Shown here: positions 8,539 through 17,192 of the stretch, one piece after another | Position numbering within the stretch: position 1 is the first letter of the stretch | How the letters are laid out: every line of letters begins with the position of its first letter | Assembly (NCBI GenBank): GCA_013151795.1 | Contig: JAADHQ010000022.1 | Coordinates: 1 to 37,441, forward strand | Length of the DNA: 37,441 nt | Direction: 5' to 3' | DNA from: Gammaproteobacteria bacterium | GTDB lineage: Bacteria > Pseudomonadota > Gammaproteobacteria > JAADHQ01 | The notes under the pieces: generated by a model | Databases searched by the model: none | What the model was told of the DNA's origin: nothing | What the model saw: only the letters and a program-made list of their open reading frames with translations | Position numbers and translations under genes: made by a program

Positions 8539-10734
8539 ATGAGCATTGCAGTAGTTTGTAGGCAAACAATAATAATAGTAATGCTCGGTTCTCTGGGCTT
8601 TTTATTGTCTTCGTGTACTGAAAGGTCGTGGAATAACCCGTATCCTGCTGCGGATGATGATAAAAATATAGCCTATTCTGTTTTTGACGAGCGGCCTAAA
8701 CACCTTGATCCCGTGCGTTCCTATAGTTCTACAGAATACCGTATTCACGGTCAGATACATGAACCTCCCCTGCAATATAATTACTTGAAGCGCCCTTATC
8801 AACTGGAGCCACTGACAGCCGTCAGGATGCCGGTATTGAATTATGAAGACAAGCAAGGTCGCACGCTCGAAGATAACGCAAGTGAGGATGATATTGCATT
8901 CAGTGTTTATACAATACAAATAAAACCAGGAATTCGATATCAGCCACATCCTGCATTTGCAAAAAATGAAAAGGGCCAGTTTTATTATCAAAACCTTCAA
9001 GCCAGCGATCTGGAGGCTATCTCAACATTGTCAGATTTTAAACATACCGGGTCACGAGAGTTGGTAGCGGCAGATTATATATATGAAATAAAACGCCTGG
9101 CACACCCCCGTCTCAGTTCGCCTGTATTCAGCATTATGAGTGATTACATCGTTGGCTTGAAATCGTATGCTGAAACTTTAAAACAAGTGAATGAACGACA
9201 AAATGACAATAATCAAACGTTATACCTGGATCTGAATAAATACCCGTTATCGGGTGTCAAGCTGGTTGATCGATATACATATCAGATAAAAATAAAAGGT
9301 AAATACCCACAGATACTGTATTGGCTGGCAATGCCATTTTTTGCGCCAGTGGCTGTCGAAGTCGATAAATTTTATTCACAGCCGGGAATGAAAGAACGAA
9401 ATCTCGTGATGGACTGGTATCCGGTCGGTACAGGTGCCTATATGTTAACCGAGAATAATCCGAATAGAAGAATGACCCTTGAAAGAAATCCGAATTTCCA
9501 TATGGATCTTTATCCGTCAGAAGGTGAAAAAGGGGATATTGAAGCAGGATTATTGAAAGATGCGGGTAAGCAAATGCCCTTTATAGACAAAGTAGTTTAT
9601 ATCCTTGAAAAAGAAAGCATACCTAACTGGAATAAATTCTTGCAGGGCTATTACGATGTGTCCGGTTTGTCATCAGACAGTTTTGATCAGGCCATCCAGT
9701 TTGGTGCAACAGGCGATGTGGCATTAACTGAAGAGATGAAAAATAAAAAAATAAAATTATTAACAACCACAGAAACGTCAACATATTATATGGGTTTTAA
9801 TATGCAAGATCCTGTAGTAGGCGGGAGTGGTGATCGAGCACGAAAATTACGCCAGGCAATTGCAATTGCAATAGATTTTGATGATTATATTTCAATTTTC
9901 AGGAATGGTAGAGGAATTGCTTCACAAGGCCCGATCCCGCCGGGTTTATTTGGCTATAGCGAAGGTGTGGCAGGTTATAATCCATTTGTTTACACACAAG
10001 TAAACGGAAAAATAAAACGCCGTTCTATAGTCGAAGCTAAAAAATTAATGGTGTCCGCCGGTTATCCAAATGGGCGCGATGAAAAAACGGGCAAACCTTT
10101 ATTATTGTATTACGATAGTACAGGTTCCGGCCCGGATCAAAAATCAGTATGGGATTGGTATAAAAAGCAATTTAAAAAAATTAACATTCAATTAATTATT
10201 CGTAATACAGATTACAATCGTTTCCAGGGGAAAATGCGTGATGGCAATGCGCAAATATTCAGTTGGGGATGGAATGCTGATTATCCTGATCCTGAGAATT
10301 TTATGTTTTTGTTGTATGGGCCTAATGGAAAGGTGAAGTATCAGGGAGAAAATGCTGCGAATTATGACAATAAAGAATTTAATCGGTTGTTTGATAAAAT
10401 GAAAAATATGCAGGATGGGCCGGAAAGATTGAGATTGATTGAACGCATGGTAGATATCGCACGTTATGACTCACCCTGGTTGTGGGGGTTTCATCCAAAA
10501 CAATTTGTTTTACAGCATGACTGGTATAAAAATCGTAAATTAAATCTTATGGCTCATAATGGCTTGAAATACCTGAGAATTGACCCTTTGTCGCGCAAGA
10601 TAAACAGACAAAAATGGAATAAGCCGATCTTGTGGCCATTCTGGTTAATCGTAATATCGGTGGTGTTGGTTGTAGTGCCAGCAGTCATGACTTTTCGAAA
10701 GAAAGAACGTCAATCAATGAAAGAGGCTGGTTGA
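8539..10734 (+). CDS. Peptide ABC transporter substrate-binding lipoprotein, family 5 (SBP_bac_5)
   Basis: This periplasmic binding component delivers oligopeptides or similar solutes to the permeases encoded just downstream. The N-terminus has a short charged start, a hydrophobic stretch (about 9-24) and a lipobox LSSC with the acylatable Cys26. The body shows family-5 features such as WYPVGTGAY followed by L-x-RNPNF, LRQAIAIAIDFDDYI, and GWNADYPDPENF. At 731 residues it is longer than typical members (about 500-610). Unusually it ends with a second membrane helix (about 698-718) followed by the basic tail FRKKERQ, so both ends may be in the inner membrane. A GGA is 15 bases before the ATG, an unusually long spacing. 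The set resembles the YejABEF/Opp type; the substrate is unknown. Confidence 0.88.
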   Translation: MSIAVVCRQTIIIVMLGSLGFLLSSCTERSWNNPYPAADDDKNIAYSVFDERPKHLDPVRSYSSTEYRIHGQIHEPPLQYNYLKRPYQLEPLTAVRMPVLNYEDKQGRTLEDNASEDDIAFSVYTIQIKPGIRYQPHPAFAKNEKGQFYYQNLQASDLEAISTLSDFKHTGSRELVAADYIYEIKRLAHPRLSSPVFSIMSDYIVGLKSYAETLKQVNERQNDNNQTLYLDLNKYPLSGVKLVDRYTYQIKIKGKYPQILYWLAMPFFAPVAVEVDKFYSQPGMKERNLVMDWYPVGTGAYMLTENNPNRRMTLERNPNFHMDLYPSEGEKGDIEAGLLKDAGKQMPFIDKVVYILEKESIPNWNKFLQGYYDVSGLSSDSFDQAIQFGATGDVALTEEMKNKKIKLLTTTETSTYYMGFNMQDPVVGGSGDRARKLRQAIAIAIDFDDYISIFRNGRGIASQGPIPPGLFGYSEGVAGYNPFVYTQVNGKIKRRSIVEAKKLMVSAGYPNGRDEKTGKPLLLYYDSTGSGPDQKSVWDWYKKQFKKINIQLIIRNTDYNRFQGKMRDGNAQIFSWGWNADYPDPENFMFLLYGPNGKVKYQGENAANYDNKEFNRLFDKMKNMQDGPERLRLIERMVDIARYDSPWLWGFHPKQFVLQHDWYKNRKLNLMAHNGLKYLRIDPLSRKINRQKWNKPILWPFWLIVISVVLVVVPAVMTFRKKERQSMKEAG

Positions 10735-10735
10735 G

Positions 10736-11713
10736 ATGTTTGCATATGTTATAAGGCGTTTTTTTTATGCAATACCTATTTTGATTGGAGTTAATGTCCT
10801 AACCTTTTCGTTGTTTTTTATTGTTAATCCAACAGATGATATAGCCCGCATGCATTTGGGCCAGAAACATGTAACTGAAGAAGCAATAGAGAAATGGAAG
10901 CATGAGCGGGGTTATGACAAGCCTTTGTTTTATAATGAAAGTCAATCTGGTTTAAGCTCAATTACTGAAACTATTTTTTACAAAAAATCAGTTCGTTTAT
11001 TTGTATTCGATTTTGGTTATGCCGATGATGGCCGGTCAATCGGAAAGGATATCCTTGAACGCATGTGGCCCAGTCTTGCAATTGCTATACCGGTGTTTTT
11101 AGTTGGCATATTGGTAAATATCAGTTTTGCATTATTACTTGTTTTTTTTCGTTCGACCTATATTGATGTTTGGGGTGTAATATTTACCGTCGTATTGATG
11201 TCAATTTCTACATTGTTTTATATTATAGGTGGCCAGTATCTTATTGGTAAAATTATGCAGCTGGTGCCTATATCCGGATACGATTCAGGCTTGAGCGGAT
11301 TCAAGTTTCTGGTTTTACCCGTGTTGATTGGCGTAGTTGGTGGTATAGGTTCGAGTACGCGATGGTATCGAACTATCTTTCTGGAAGAGATTGGTAAAGA
11401 CTATGTGCGCACCGCAAGAGCAAAAGGGTTGTCGGAGCTAACCGTTTTATTCAGGCACGTTTTAAAAAATGCAATGATACCGATACTGACCGGCGTAGTT
11501 GTTATTATCCCATTGTTATTTATGGGTAGTCTTTTACTGGAATCATTTTTTGGTGTGCCGGGTCTGGGTAGCTATACGATAGATGCGATTCAAAGCCAGG
11601 ACTTTGCCATCGTACGATCCATGGTTTTTTTAGGTTCAGTGCTTTATATCTTCGGATTATTACTCACAGATATTTCATATACGATGGTTGATCCTCGAGT
11701 GAGGTTGAATTAA
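10736..11713 (+). CDS. Peptide ABC transporter permease, OppB/DppB/YejB type
   Basis: This is the first integral-membrane subunit of the peptide importer. The 325 residues start with MFAYVIRRFFYAIPILIGVNVLTF, cut here by a typical OppB first helix, and include about six helices. The cytoplasmic EAA loop that contacts the ATPase is visible in DYVRTARAKGLSE and the following FRHVLKNAMIPILT. The end is YTMVDPRVRLN, also typical (DPR near the C-terminus). Its ATG is one base after the stop of the binding-protein gene, with AAGAGG as ribosome binding site, and its stop overlaps the next start (TAATG), showing one translationally coupled operon. Confidence 0.92.
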   Translation: MFAYVIRRFFYAIPILIGVNVLTFSLFFIVNPTDDIARMHLGQKHVTEEAIEKWKHERGYDKPLFYNESQSGLSSITETIFYKKSVRLFVFDFGYADDGRSIGKDILERMWPSLAIAIPVFLVGILVNISFALLLVFFRSTYIDVWGVIFTVVLMSISTLFYIIGGQYLIGKIMQLVPISGYDSGLSGFKFLVLPVLIGVVGGIGSSTRWYRTIFLEEIGKDYVRTARAKGLSELTVLFRHVLKNAMIPILTGVVVIIPLLFMGSLLLESFFGVPGLGSYTIDAIQSQDFAIVRSMVFLGSVLYIFGLLLTDISYTMVDPRVRLN

Positions 11714-13212
11714 TGCATCGCATCATTCATGGTTGGTGGTTTTTTCCAATATCAGGCCTGAGTATTCTTTTATTATTATTAAATGTCTTGCCCTCGGTTT
11801 TTGCAGTCAAAGCGACGTATCTTTGGACGGATATTTTTATTTTTATTTTACTGGTTATGGTCGTCATATTTGTGGCGTATATACGCAGTAAAGAACATTT
11901 AAGCAGACCATGGGCAAAAGTCTTTGAACGTAAACTACCCATGGCATCAGTTGTAGTGTTACTGGTTTTTATTGTTATTGGTCTGATGGATTCTATTCAC
12001 TTCAGAATGCCGCTGCCATCAGAACATAATGAGACAGTGCATTATTCAGTTGATGTTAGTAGTGTTCTGGATGTTTTAACCAGCGAATTACACACGCGGG
12101 ATGAGAAAACATATTCGGCTCCCTTTGCTGCATATTCTTTTGTGAAAGAAAGTGTAGATTTGCCAGGAGGTGGGAGTGAACGGATTTATCCAAGATTAAA
12201 ATATGCAGGGTCTCATCTGGATGACCCGGATAAACAGATTGCTGATGATATTACATTCAGGATAATAAAGAGCTTGTGGCAAACAATCGCGTCAGGGGTT
12301 ATTTTTTTTGCAGCTCTAATATTTATTGCTTCCATAAAACTGAAAAAAAGTTTTGCTGAAGTTGTCAGAGGAGTTTTGCAGAATAATACTCGACTGTCAT
12401 GGCGAACAGCAATTCTGGTTATGTGGCTTATATTATTTATTATAGTATTTCTGGTAAATACAAGTACGTTTTACCATATATTTGGCACAGATAAAGTCGG
12501 GCAAGATGTATTATATCTAAGCCTGAAAAGCATTCGTACCGGGTTGGTTATTGGTAGCCTTACAACTATGGTGATGCTGCCGTTTGCTATTATGATGGGT
12601 ATTGCAGCGGGTTATTTTCAGGGGTGGATAGACGATGTTATTCAATATATTTATACAACCCTGAATTCTATTCCTGGAGTATTGTTGATAGCCGCGGCTA
12701 TTTTGTCGATACAGGTTTATATCTCCAATCACCCTGAATTGTTTGCAACATCAATTGAGCGAGCTGATCTGCGTTTATTGGCCCTGTGTTTTATATTGGG
12801 AATAACAAGCTGGACAGGGTTGTGTCGACTATTACGCGGTGAAGCATTCAAAATTCGTGAGCTGGAGTATATTCAGGCTGCGCAGGCTTTTGGAGTGAGC
12901 CATTTTCGCATCATCAGCCGGCATATTCTGCCTAATATAATGCACATTGTTTTAATTGTTGTTGTACTGGACTTTAGTGGATTAGTGCTGGCAGAAGCTG
13001 TGTTATCCTATGTGGGTGTAGGAGTAGACCCCTCCACCAATAGTTGGGGTAACATGATTAATGGCGCACGACTGGAAATGGCGAGAGAGCCACTCGTTTG
13101 GTGGTCGCTGGTTGCGGCGTTTAGTTTTATGTTTGTATTAGTGTTGGCGGCCAATTTGTTTTCCGATGCAGTCAGGGATGCATTTGATCCCAGGGCTCAG
13201 CGTGATGGCTGA
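11713..13212 (+). CDS. Peptide ABC transporter permease, OppC/DppC/YejE type, with long N-terminal extension
   Basis: This is the second permease of the importer. The C-terminal part (from about residue 230) is a normal OppC: FGTDKVGQDVLYLSLKSIRTG, then helices and the EAA loop ELEYIQAAQAFGVSHFRIIS with RHILPN, ending in AVRDAFDPRAQRDG. At 499 residues it is about 200 longer than most members. The extra N-terminus has roughly three hydrophobic helices (about 10-30, 36-58, 76-96), a hydrophilic stretch likely in the periplasm (about 97-190) and a further helix (about 195-213). YejE-type permeases carry a periplasmic insertion, but the additional helices are unusual. It starts at the TAATG overlap with the upstream permease. 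Confidence 0.88.
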   Translation: MHRIIHGWWFFPISGLSILLLLLNVLPSVFAVKATYLWTDIFIFILLVMVVIFVAYIRSKEHLSRPWAKVFERKLPMASVVVLLVFIVIGLMDSIHFRMPLPSEHNETVHYSVDVSSVLDVLTSELHTRDEKTYSAPFAAYSFVKESVDLPGGGSERIYPRLKYAGSHLDDPDKQIADDITFRIIKSLWQTIASGVIFFAALIFIASIKLKKSFAEVVRGVLQNNTRLSWRTAILVMWLILFIIVFLVNTSTFYHIFGTDKVGQDVLYLSLKSIRTGLVIGSLTTMVMLPFAIMMGIAAGYFQGWIDDVIQYIYTTLNSIPGVLLIAAAILSIQVYISNHPELFATSIERADLRLLALCFILGITSWTGLCRLLRGEAFKIRELEYIQAAQAFGVSHFRIISRHILPNIMHIVLIVVVLDFSGLVLAEAVLSYVGVGVDPSTNSWGNMINGARLEMAREPLVWWSLVAAFSFMFVLVLAANLFSDAVRDAFDPRAQRDG

Positions 13213-13274
13213 GCAAGCGTTTATTTTTCACAAGGAATATATCATTAATGTTATTGATGGAATGAGGTAAAAAA

Positions 13275-13763
13275 ATGAACAATGAAAAACAGAAATTTGC
13301 GGAGCGCCTTCATGAAGCATTGGATGATATGAATTACCCCAGAATGGGACATGGACGACAGTCCGCCTTGTCAAAGGAGTTGAAACTGTCCCCCCAGTTG
13401 ATTGGCAAATGGTTGAAGGGTGAAGAGTATCCCAAGACATCACAGTTGGTGAAGGTTTCACAATTTTTGAATGTGCGTTCAAACTGGTTACTTTCCGGGG
13501 TGGGTTCGAAGTACTCAAAGAAAAATCCATCACTTAGTCTGGTTGCCAGTAAAAAAGAAAAAGAAAAAGTAGGTGCAAAAGTTAAAAAAGAAATAGTATC
13601 AAATAAAGGTGTCGTCGAAGAAATAGAAGTCACAAAGATACCTCAGCTAGATAAAGATGCATTTGAATTGGCGCTGGTCTGGATGAAACTGCCCGAAGAG
13701 CAAAGAGTAGCACTAAAAAAAGTTATTTTTGAATTGGCCGCAGAAGTTAACGAACTCGCATGA
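13275..13763 (+). CDS. XRE-family helix-turn-helix regulator inside the transporter operon
   Basis: This 162-residue protein has an N-terminal phage-repressor-like helix-turn-helix (about 6-75): KFAERLHEAL, then ALSKELKLSPQLIGKWLKG as the turn and recognition helix, and FLNVRSNWLLSG. A lysine-rich linker (about 80-110) leads to a small helical C-terminal segment with WMKLPEEQRVALKKVIFELA. No LexA/CI peptidase serine-lysine motif is evident, so it is not a self-cleaving repressor. ATG 13275 has GAGG at 13264-13267. Its stop overlaps the ATPase start (ATGA at 13760), so regulator and ATPase are coupled. It probably controls this operon, possibly from the divergent fabI-transporter gap; that is inference. 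No specific family name is recognised. Confidence 0.85.
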   Translation: MNNEKQKFAERLHEALDDMNYPRMGHGRQSALSKELKLSPQLIGKWLKGEEYPKTSQLVKVSQFLNVRSNWLLSGVGSKYSKKNPSLSLVASKKEKEKVGAKVKKEIVSNKGVVEEIEVTKIPQLDKDAFELALVWMKLPEEQRVALKKVIFELAAEVNELA

Positions 13764-15760
13764 CAGCCCCTTTGTTAAAACTTGATAATTTAAAAGCGTG
13801 GATTGGCGAAGGCGAATCTGCAGTACGGGCAGTTGATGGCGTTACACTGTCAATTAATAAAGGTGAAACGTTTGCATTACTAGGTGAGTCTGGTTGTGGA
13901 AAATCGATGACAGCTCTTGCGATTATGGGGTTGTTACCTACACCGGGTGGGCAAATAGTTGACGGCAGTATTTTATTTGAGAATGATGACCTGACGGAAT
14001 TTTCAGAGATTTCTATGCGACGTGTGCGTGGCAATCGTATTGCTATGATATTTCAGGAGCCCATGACATCCTTAAATCCTGTGCTTACGGTAGGTCAGCA
14101 AATCTCCGAGGTGCTTGTTTGTCATAAAGGATTAAAAGGCCGTGCTTCGCGAGAACGAACAATTGAACTATTAAATGCGGTAGGTATCCCTGATCCGGAA
14201 AATCGTATTAACGAGTATCCGCATCAACTATCAGGTGGAATGAAGCAGCGTGTCATGATTTCTATTGCATTAGCGGGTGAACCTGAATTACTTATTGCTG
14301 ATGAGCCTACAACAGCATTGGATGTGACAATTCAGTTACAGGTACTGACTTTGCTTAAAAAGTTACAGCAAGACACAGGCATGGCCATGTTGCTAATTAC
14401 ACATGATCTGGGTGTTGCTGCACAAATGGCTGATCGTATAGGGGTAATGTATGCCGGTCAGATGGTTGAGATGGCATCCAGGAAAAATTTCTTCGATCAT
14501 CCTGGCCATCCTTATAGTAAAAAATTATTTAAAGCATTGCCGGATATGGACAAGCGCTCAACATTACTTGAGGTGATCGAGGGAACGGTTCCGTCATTAT
14601 CTCAAAAATTTACAGGCTGTCGTTTTGCGCCAAGATGTGAGATTAAAATTGATAAATGTTTGACTGAAGAACCTGAGTGGAAAAATTTATCAGACAAACA
14701 AGGTGGCAAGTGTCACTTGTTGGATGTATCTGTCGAGAAGAGTACAGACATTCATGAGTCTGTTGATACTGAATTAGAAGATTCTGTCTTAACCGGAGAG
14801 TCTCCATTACTTGAGGTTAAAAACCTAAAGGTGTATTTTCCGGTGCATAAAGGTATTTTAAGAAAAACCGTTGGCCACGTTCACGCAGTTGATGATGTAA
14901 ATCTAAGTCTTGATAAAGGTAAGACACTGGCGTTGGTAGGTGAATCCGGGTGTGGAAAAACCACAGTGGGTAAAGGCATTCTTCAATTGTTACGGCAATT
15001 TACCAGTGGTGATGTTTCATTTGAAGGGCAGTCGCTGAATGAACTATCTGGAGAGTTGTTAAGGAAAAAACGCAGTGATATCCAGATTATTTTTCAAGAC
15101 CCGTATTCTTCCATGAATCCCCGAATGCGTGTGTTTGATATTGTTGAAGAAGGCATGTTGGCACAGGGTATTTTACCCGATTATGTTGAACGGGAAGCCC
15201 GCATTGATGAGTTATTGATGCAGGTTGGATTAACAGTAGACATGAAATACCGTTATCCGCATGAGTTTTCCGGCGGGCAGCGACAAAGGATTTGTATTGC
15301 ACGAGCGTTAGCGGTTAATCCTAAGCTTATTGTTTGTGACGAACCGACCAGCGCGTTAGACGTTTCTGTACAGGCGCAAATATTAAATCTGCTGAATGAT
15401 TTACAGAAAAGACTGGGCCTGTCATATTTATTTGTGACGCACGATCTTTCTGTTGTTGCCTATCTGGCACATAAGGTTGCTGTTATGTACCTGGGACGTA
15501 TTGTAGAACAGGGGTCAGTTAATGATGTATTAAAGAATCCGCTGCATCCTTATACACGGGCATTGTTATCGGCCGTGCCAAAACTAGACCCGGATAGCCA
15601 GTCAGATGTTTTACGCCTGGAGGGGGATATACCGTCCCCTATCAACCCCCCCAATGGTTGCCATTTTCACCCTCGGTGTCCTGATGTAATGCCGCAGTGC
15701 CGTGATTCTTACCCGGAAAAAACAGGGGGGGATCATTATGTGCGATGTTTTTTGTATTAG
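13760..15760 (+). CDS. Fused double ATPase of the peptide ABC transporter (OppD-OppF/YejF type)
   Basis: This single chain holds both ATP-binding subunits of the importer. Half one has Walker A GESGCGKS at 42-49, signature LSGGMKQR from 157 and Walker B LLIADEP. It is followed by an oligopeptide/dipeptide C-terminal region with cysteines (GCRFAPRCEIKIDKC). Half two has Walker A GESGCGKT from 394, signature FSGGQRQR from 503, Walker B LIVCDEP, and the ending GCHFHPRCPDVMPQC. The halves are joined by a variable acidic linker (about 325-345). The 666 residues are a little longer than YejF-type fusions, as each half keeps its cysteine-rich tail. Those cysteine motifs resemble the region that binds an Fe-S cluster in some Dpp ATPases, but that is not shown here. 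It is the last gene of the operon. Confidence 0.95.
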   Translation: MTAPLLKLDNLKAWIGEGESAVRAVDGVTLSINKGETFALLGESGCGKSMTALAIMGLLPTPGGQIVDGSILFENDDLTEFSEISMRRVRGNRIAMIFQEPMTSLNPVLTVGQQISEVLVCHKGLKGRASRERTIELLNAVGIPDPENRINEYPHQLSGGMKQRVMISIALAGEPELLIADEPTTALDVTIQLQVLTLLKKLQQDTGMAMLLITHDLGVAAQMADRIGVMYAGQMVEMASRKNFFDHPGHPYSKKLFKALPDMDKRSTLLEVIEGTVPSLSQKFTGCRFAPRCEIKIDKCLTEEPEWKNLSDKQGGKCHLLDVSVEKSTDIHESVDTELEDSVLTGESPLLEVKNLKVYFPVHKGILRKTVGHVHAVDDVNLSLDKGKTLALVGESGCGKTTVGKGILQLLRQFTSGDVSFEGQSLNELSGELLRKKRSDIQIIFQDPYSSMNPRMRVFDIVEEGMLAQGILPDYVEREARIDELLMQVGLTVDMKYRYPHEFSGGQRQRICIARALAVNPKLIVCDEPTSALDVSVQAQILNLLNDLQKRLGLSYLFVTHDLSVVAYLAHKVAVMYLGRIVEQGSVNDVLKNPLHPYTRALLSAVPKLDPDSQSDVLRLEGDIPSPINPPNGCHFHPRCPDVMPQCRDSYPEKTGGDHYVRCFLY

Positions 15761-15808
15761 TGAAGCTTTCTTATGGTTGAATGGCAAGTTTGATTTCCTA
15801 TTAAATTA

Positions 15809-15837
15809 TTCACAATAACCAAGTCTTTTGCTATGAT
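15809..15837 (+). promoter_or_regulatory. Sigma-70 promoter of the class V aminotransferase gene
   Basis: TTCACA (15809-15814) and TATGAT (15832-15837) are 17 bases apart, and the -10 box is preceded by TGC, giving an extended -10. The start would be near 15844, leaving a leader of about 45 bases. This separates the gene from the transporter operon. Confidence 0.7.
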
Positions 15838-15889
15838 ATAGCGCGAATTCCAATCAATTATGAATTAATTTTATTAGCAGGTTTTTTTT

Positions 15890-17071
15890 ATGAGTATTTC
15901 ATCCTTTCATCCGCCAGAGCGGACTTTAATGGGCCCAGGCCCTTCTGATGTTAATCCACGTATCCTGGAGGCAATGTCACGACCCACTATAGGTCATCTT
16001 GATCCTTCTTTTGTGCAAATGATGGAAGAAATGAAGGAATTACTTCAATACGCATTCAAGACCAAAAATGCGTTGACCATGCCAGTATCCGCCCCGGGTT
16101 CTGCGGGCATGGAAACCTGTTTTGTCAATCTTGTTTCTCCAGGAGACAAGGTCATTGTCTGCCAGAATGGTGTATTTGGTGGCAGAATGAAAGAGAACGT
16201 CGAACGTAGTGGTGCAACAGCCATTATGGTGGAGGATGCCTGGGGTGATGCCGTTGACGCGAATAAACTGGAAGAGGCGTTAAAAGCCAATCCCGATGCG
16301 AGTACTGTTGCATTCGTACATGCAGAAACCTCAACCGGTGCAATCTCTGATGCTAAAACGCTGGTAGAACTGGCACATAAATATGATTGTCTGACCATTG
16401 TTGATGCGGTGACTTCTTTAGGAGGCAGTCCGGTTCTGGTGGATGAATGGAACATTGATGCTATTTATTCAGGTACACAGAAATGTTTGTCCTGTACGCC
16501 TGGTTTATCACCAGTAAGTTTTAGTGAAGCAGCTCAAGAGCGTATTGCCAATCGAACTCATCCAGTACAAAGCTGGTTTATGGATCTGAATCTGGTGATG
16601 GGTTACTGGGGTAGTGGTGCCAAGCGAGCTTATCACCATACTGCTCCGATTAATTCCCTGTATGCCCTGCATGAGTCTTTAGTGATTTTGCAAGAAGAAG
16701 GTCTGGAAAACTCGTGGAAAAGACACATGGATAATCATTTGGCATTACGCGCCGGTGTTGAAGCAATGGGGCTTGGATTTATAGTAAATGAAGCTGACCG
16801 TCTTCCTCAGTTAAATGCCGTTACTATTCCTGATGGTGTTGATGATGCGGCAGTAAGAGGCAAATTGTTGCAGGATTATAATCTTGAAATTGGTGCAGGC
16901 CTGGGTGCTCTTGGCGGTAAGGTTTGGCGTATCGGCTTAATGGGTTATGCAAGTAATAAAACCAATGTGTTATTTTGCCTGGGTGCGCTTGATGCAGTAT
17001 TAACATCAATGGGTGGGAAGATTGAAAGTGGTGTCGCGGTCAGGGCGGCTACTGATTATTATAGCAAGTAG
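15890..17071 (+). CDS. Class V aminotransferase, alanine/serine-glyoxylate aminotransferase type
   Basis: This PLP enzyme most likely transfers the amino group of serine or alanine to glyoxylate, linking glycolate and glycine/serine metabolism. The 393 residues match the family. The substrate-binding start MGPGPSDVNPRILEAM and the cofactor region APGSAGMETCFVNL are visible, as is the aspartate of VDAVTSLGG that contacts the PLP ring nitrogen. The Schiff-base lysine is Lys198 in SGTQKCLSCTPGL. The C-terminal part carries GKVWRIGLMG with the conserved arginine for the substrate carboxylate. In autotrophs such enzymes can recycle phosphoglycolate; that role is inference. Alternatives in the same fold (ureidoglycine-glyoxylate aminotransferase) cannot be excluded. 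It has its own promoter and converges on the HDOD gene. Confidence 0.88.
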   Translation: MSISSFHPPERTLMGPGPSDVNPRILEAMSRPTIGHLDPSFVQMMEEMKELLQYAFKTKNALTMPVSAPGSAGMETCFVNLVSPGDKVIVCQNGVFGGRMKENVERSGATAIMVEDAWGDAVDANKLEEALKANPDASTVAFVHAETSTGAISDAKTLVELAHKYDCLTIVDAVTSLGGSPVLVDEWNIDAIYSGTQKCLSCTPGLSPVSFSEAAQERIANRTHPVQSWFMDLNLVMGYWGSGAKRAYHHTAPINSLYALHESLVILQEEGLENSWKRHMDNHLALRAGVEAMGLGFIVNEADRLPQLNAVTIPDGVDDAAVRGKLLQDYNLEIGAGLGALGGKVWRIGLMGYASNKTNVLFCLGALDAVLTSMGGKIESGVAVRAATDYYSK

Positions 17072-17123
17072 TAACAGGTCAAAATATTTACCGCGGAGGT
17101 CGCAGGGTTACGCAGAGAAATTT

Positions 17124-17140
17124 ATATTATCAGATAATAT
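17124..17140. repeat. AT-rich palindrome between convergent genes
   Basis: ATATTATC (17124-17131) and GATAATAT (17133-17140) are perfect inverted copies around one base. They lie between the aminotransferase and HDOD genes, within a stretch that also has a degraded CGCAGAG-type sequence at about 17091-17118. A bidirectional terminator role is possible, but no T-run is clear. Confidence 0.3.
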
Positions 17141-17192
17141 TTAACAGTAATATCTTTGCGTAATTCTGTAATCTTTCTAGTTCCGCTTTAAT

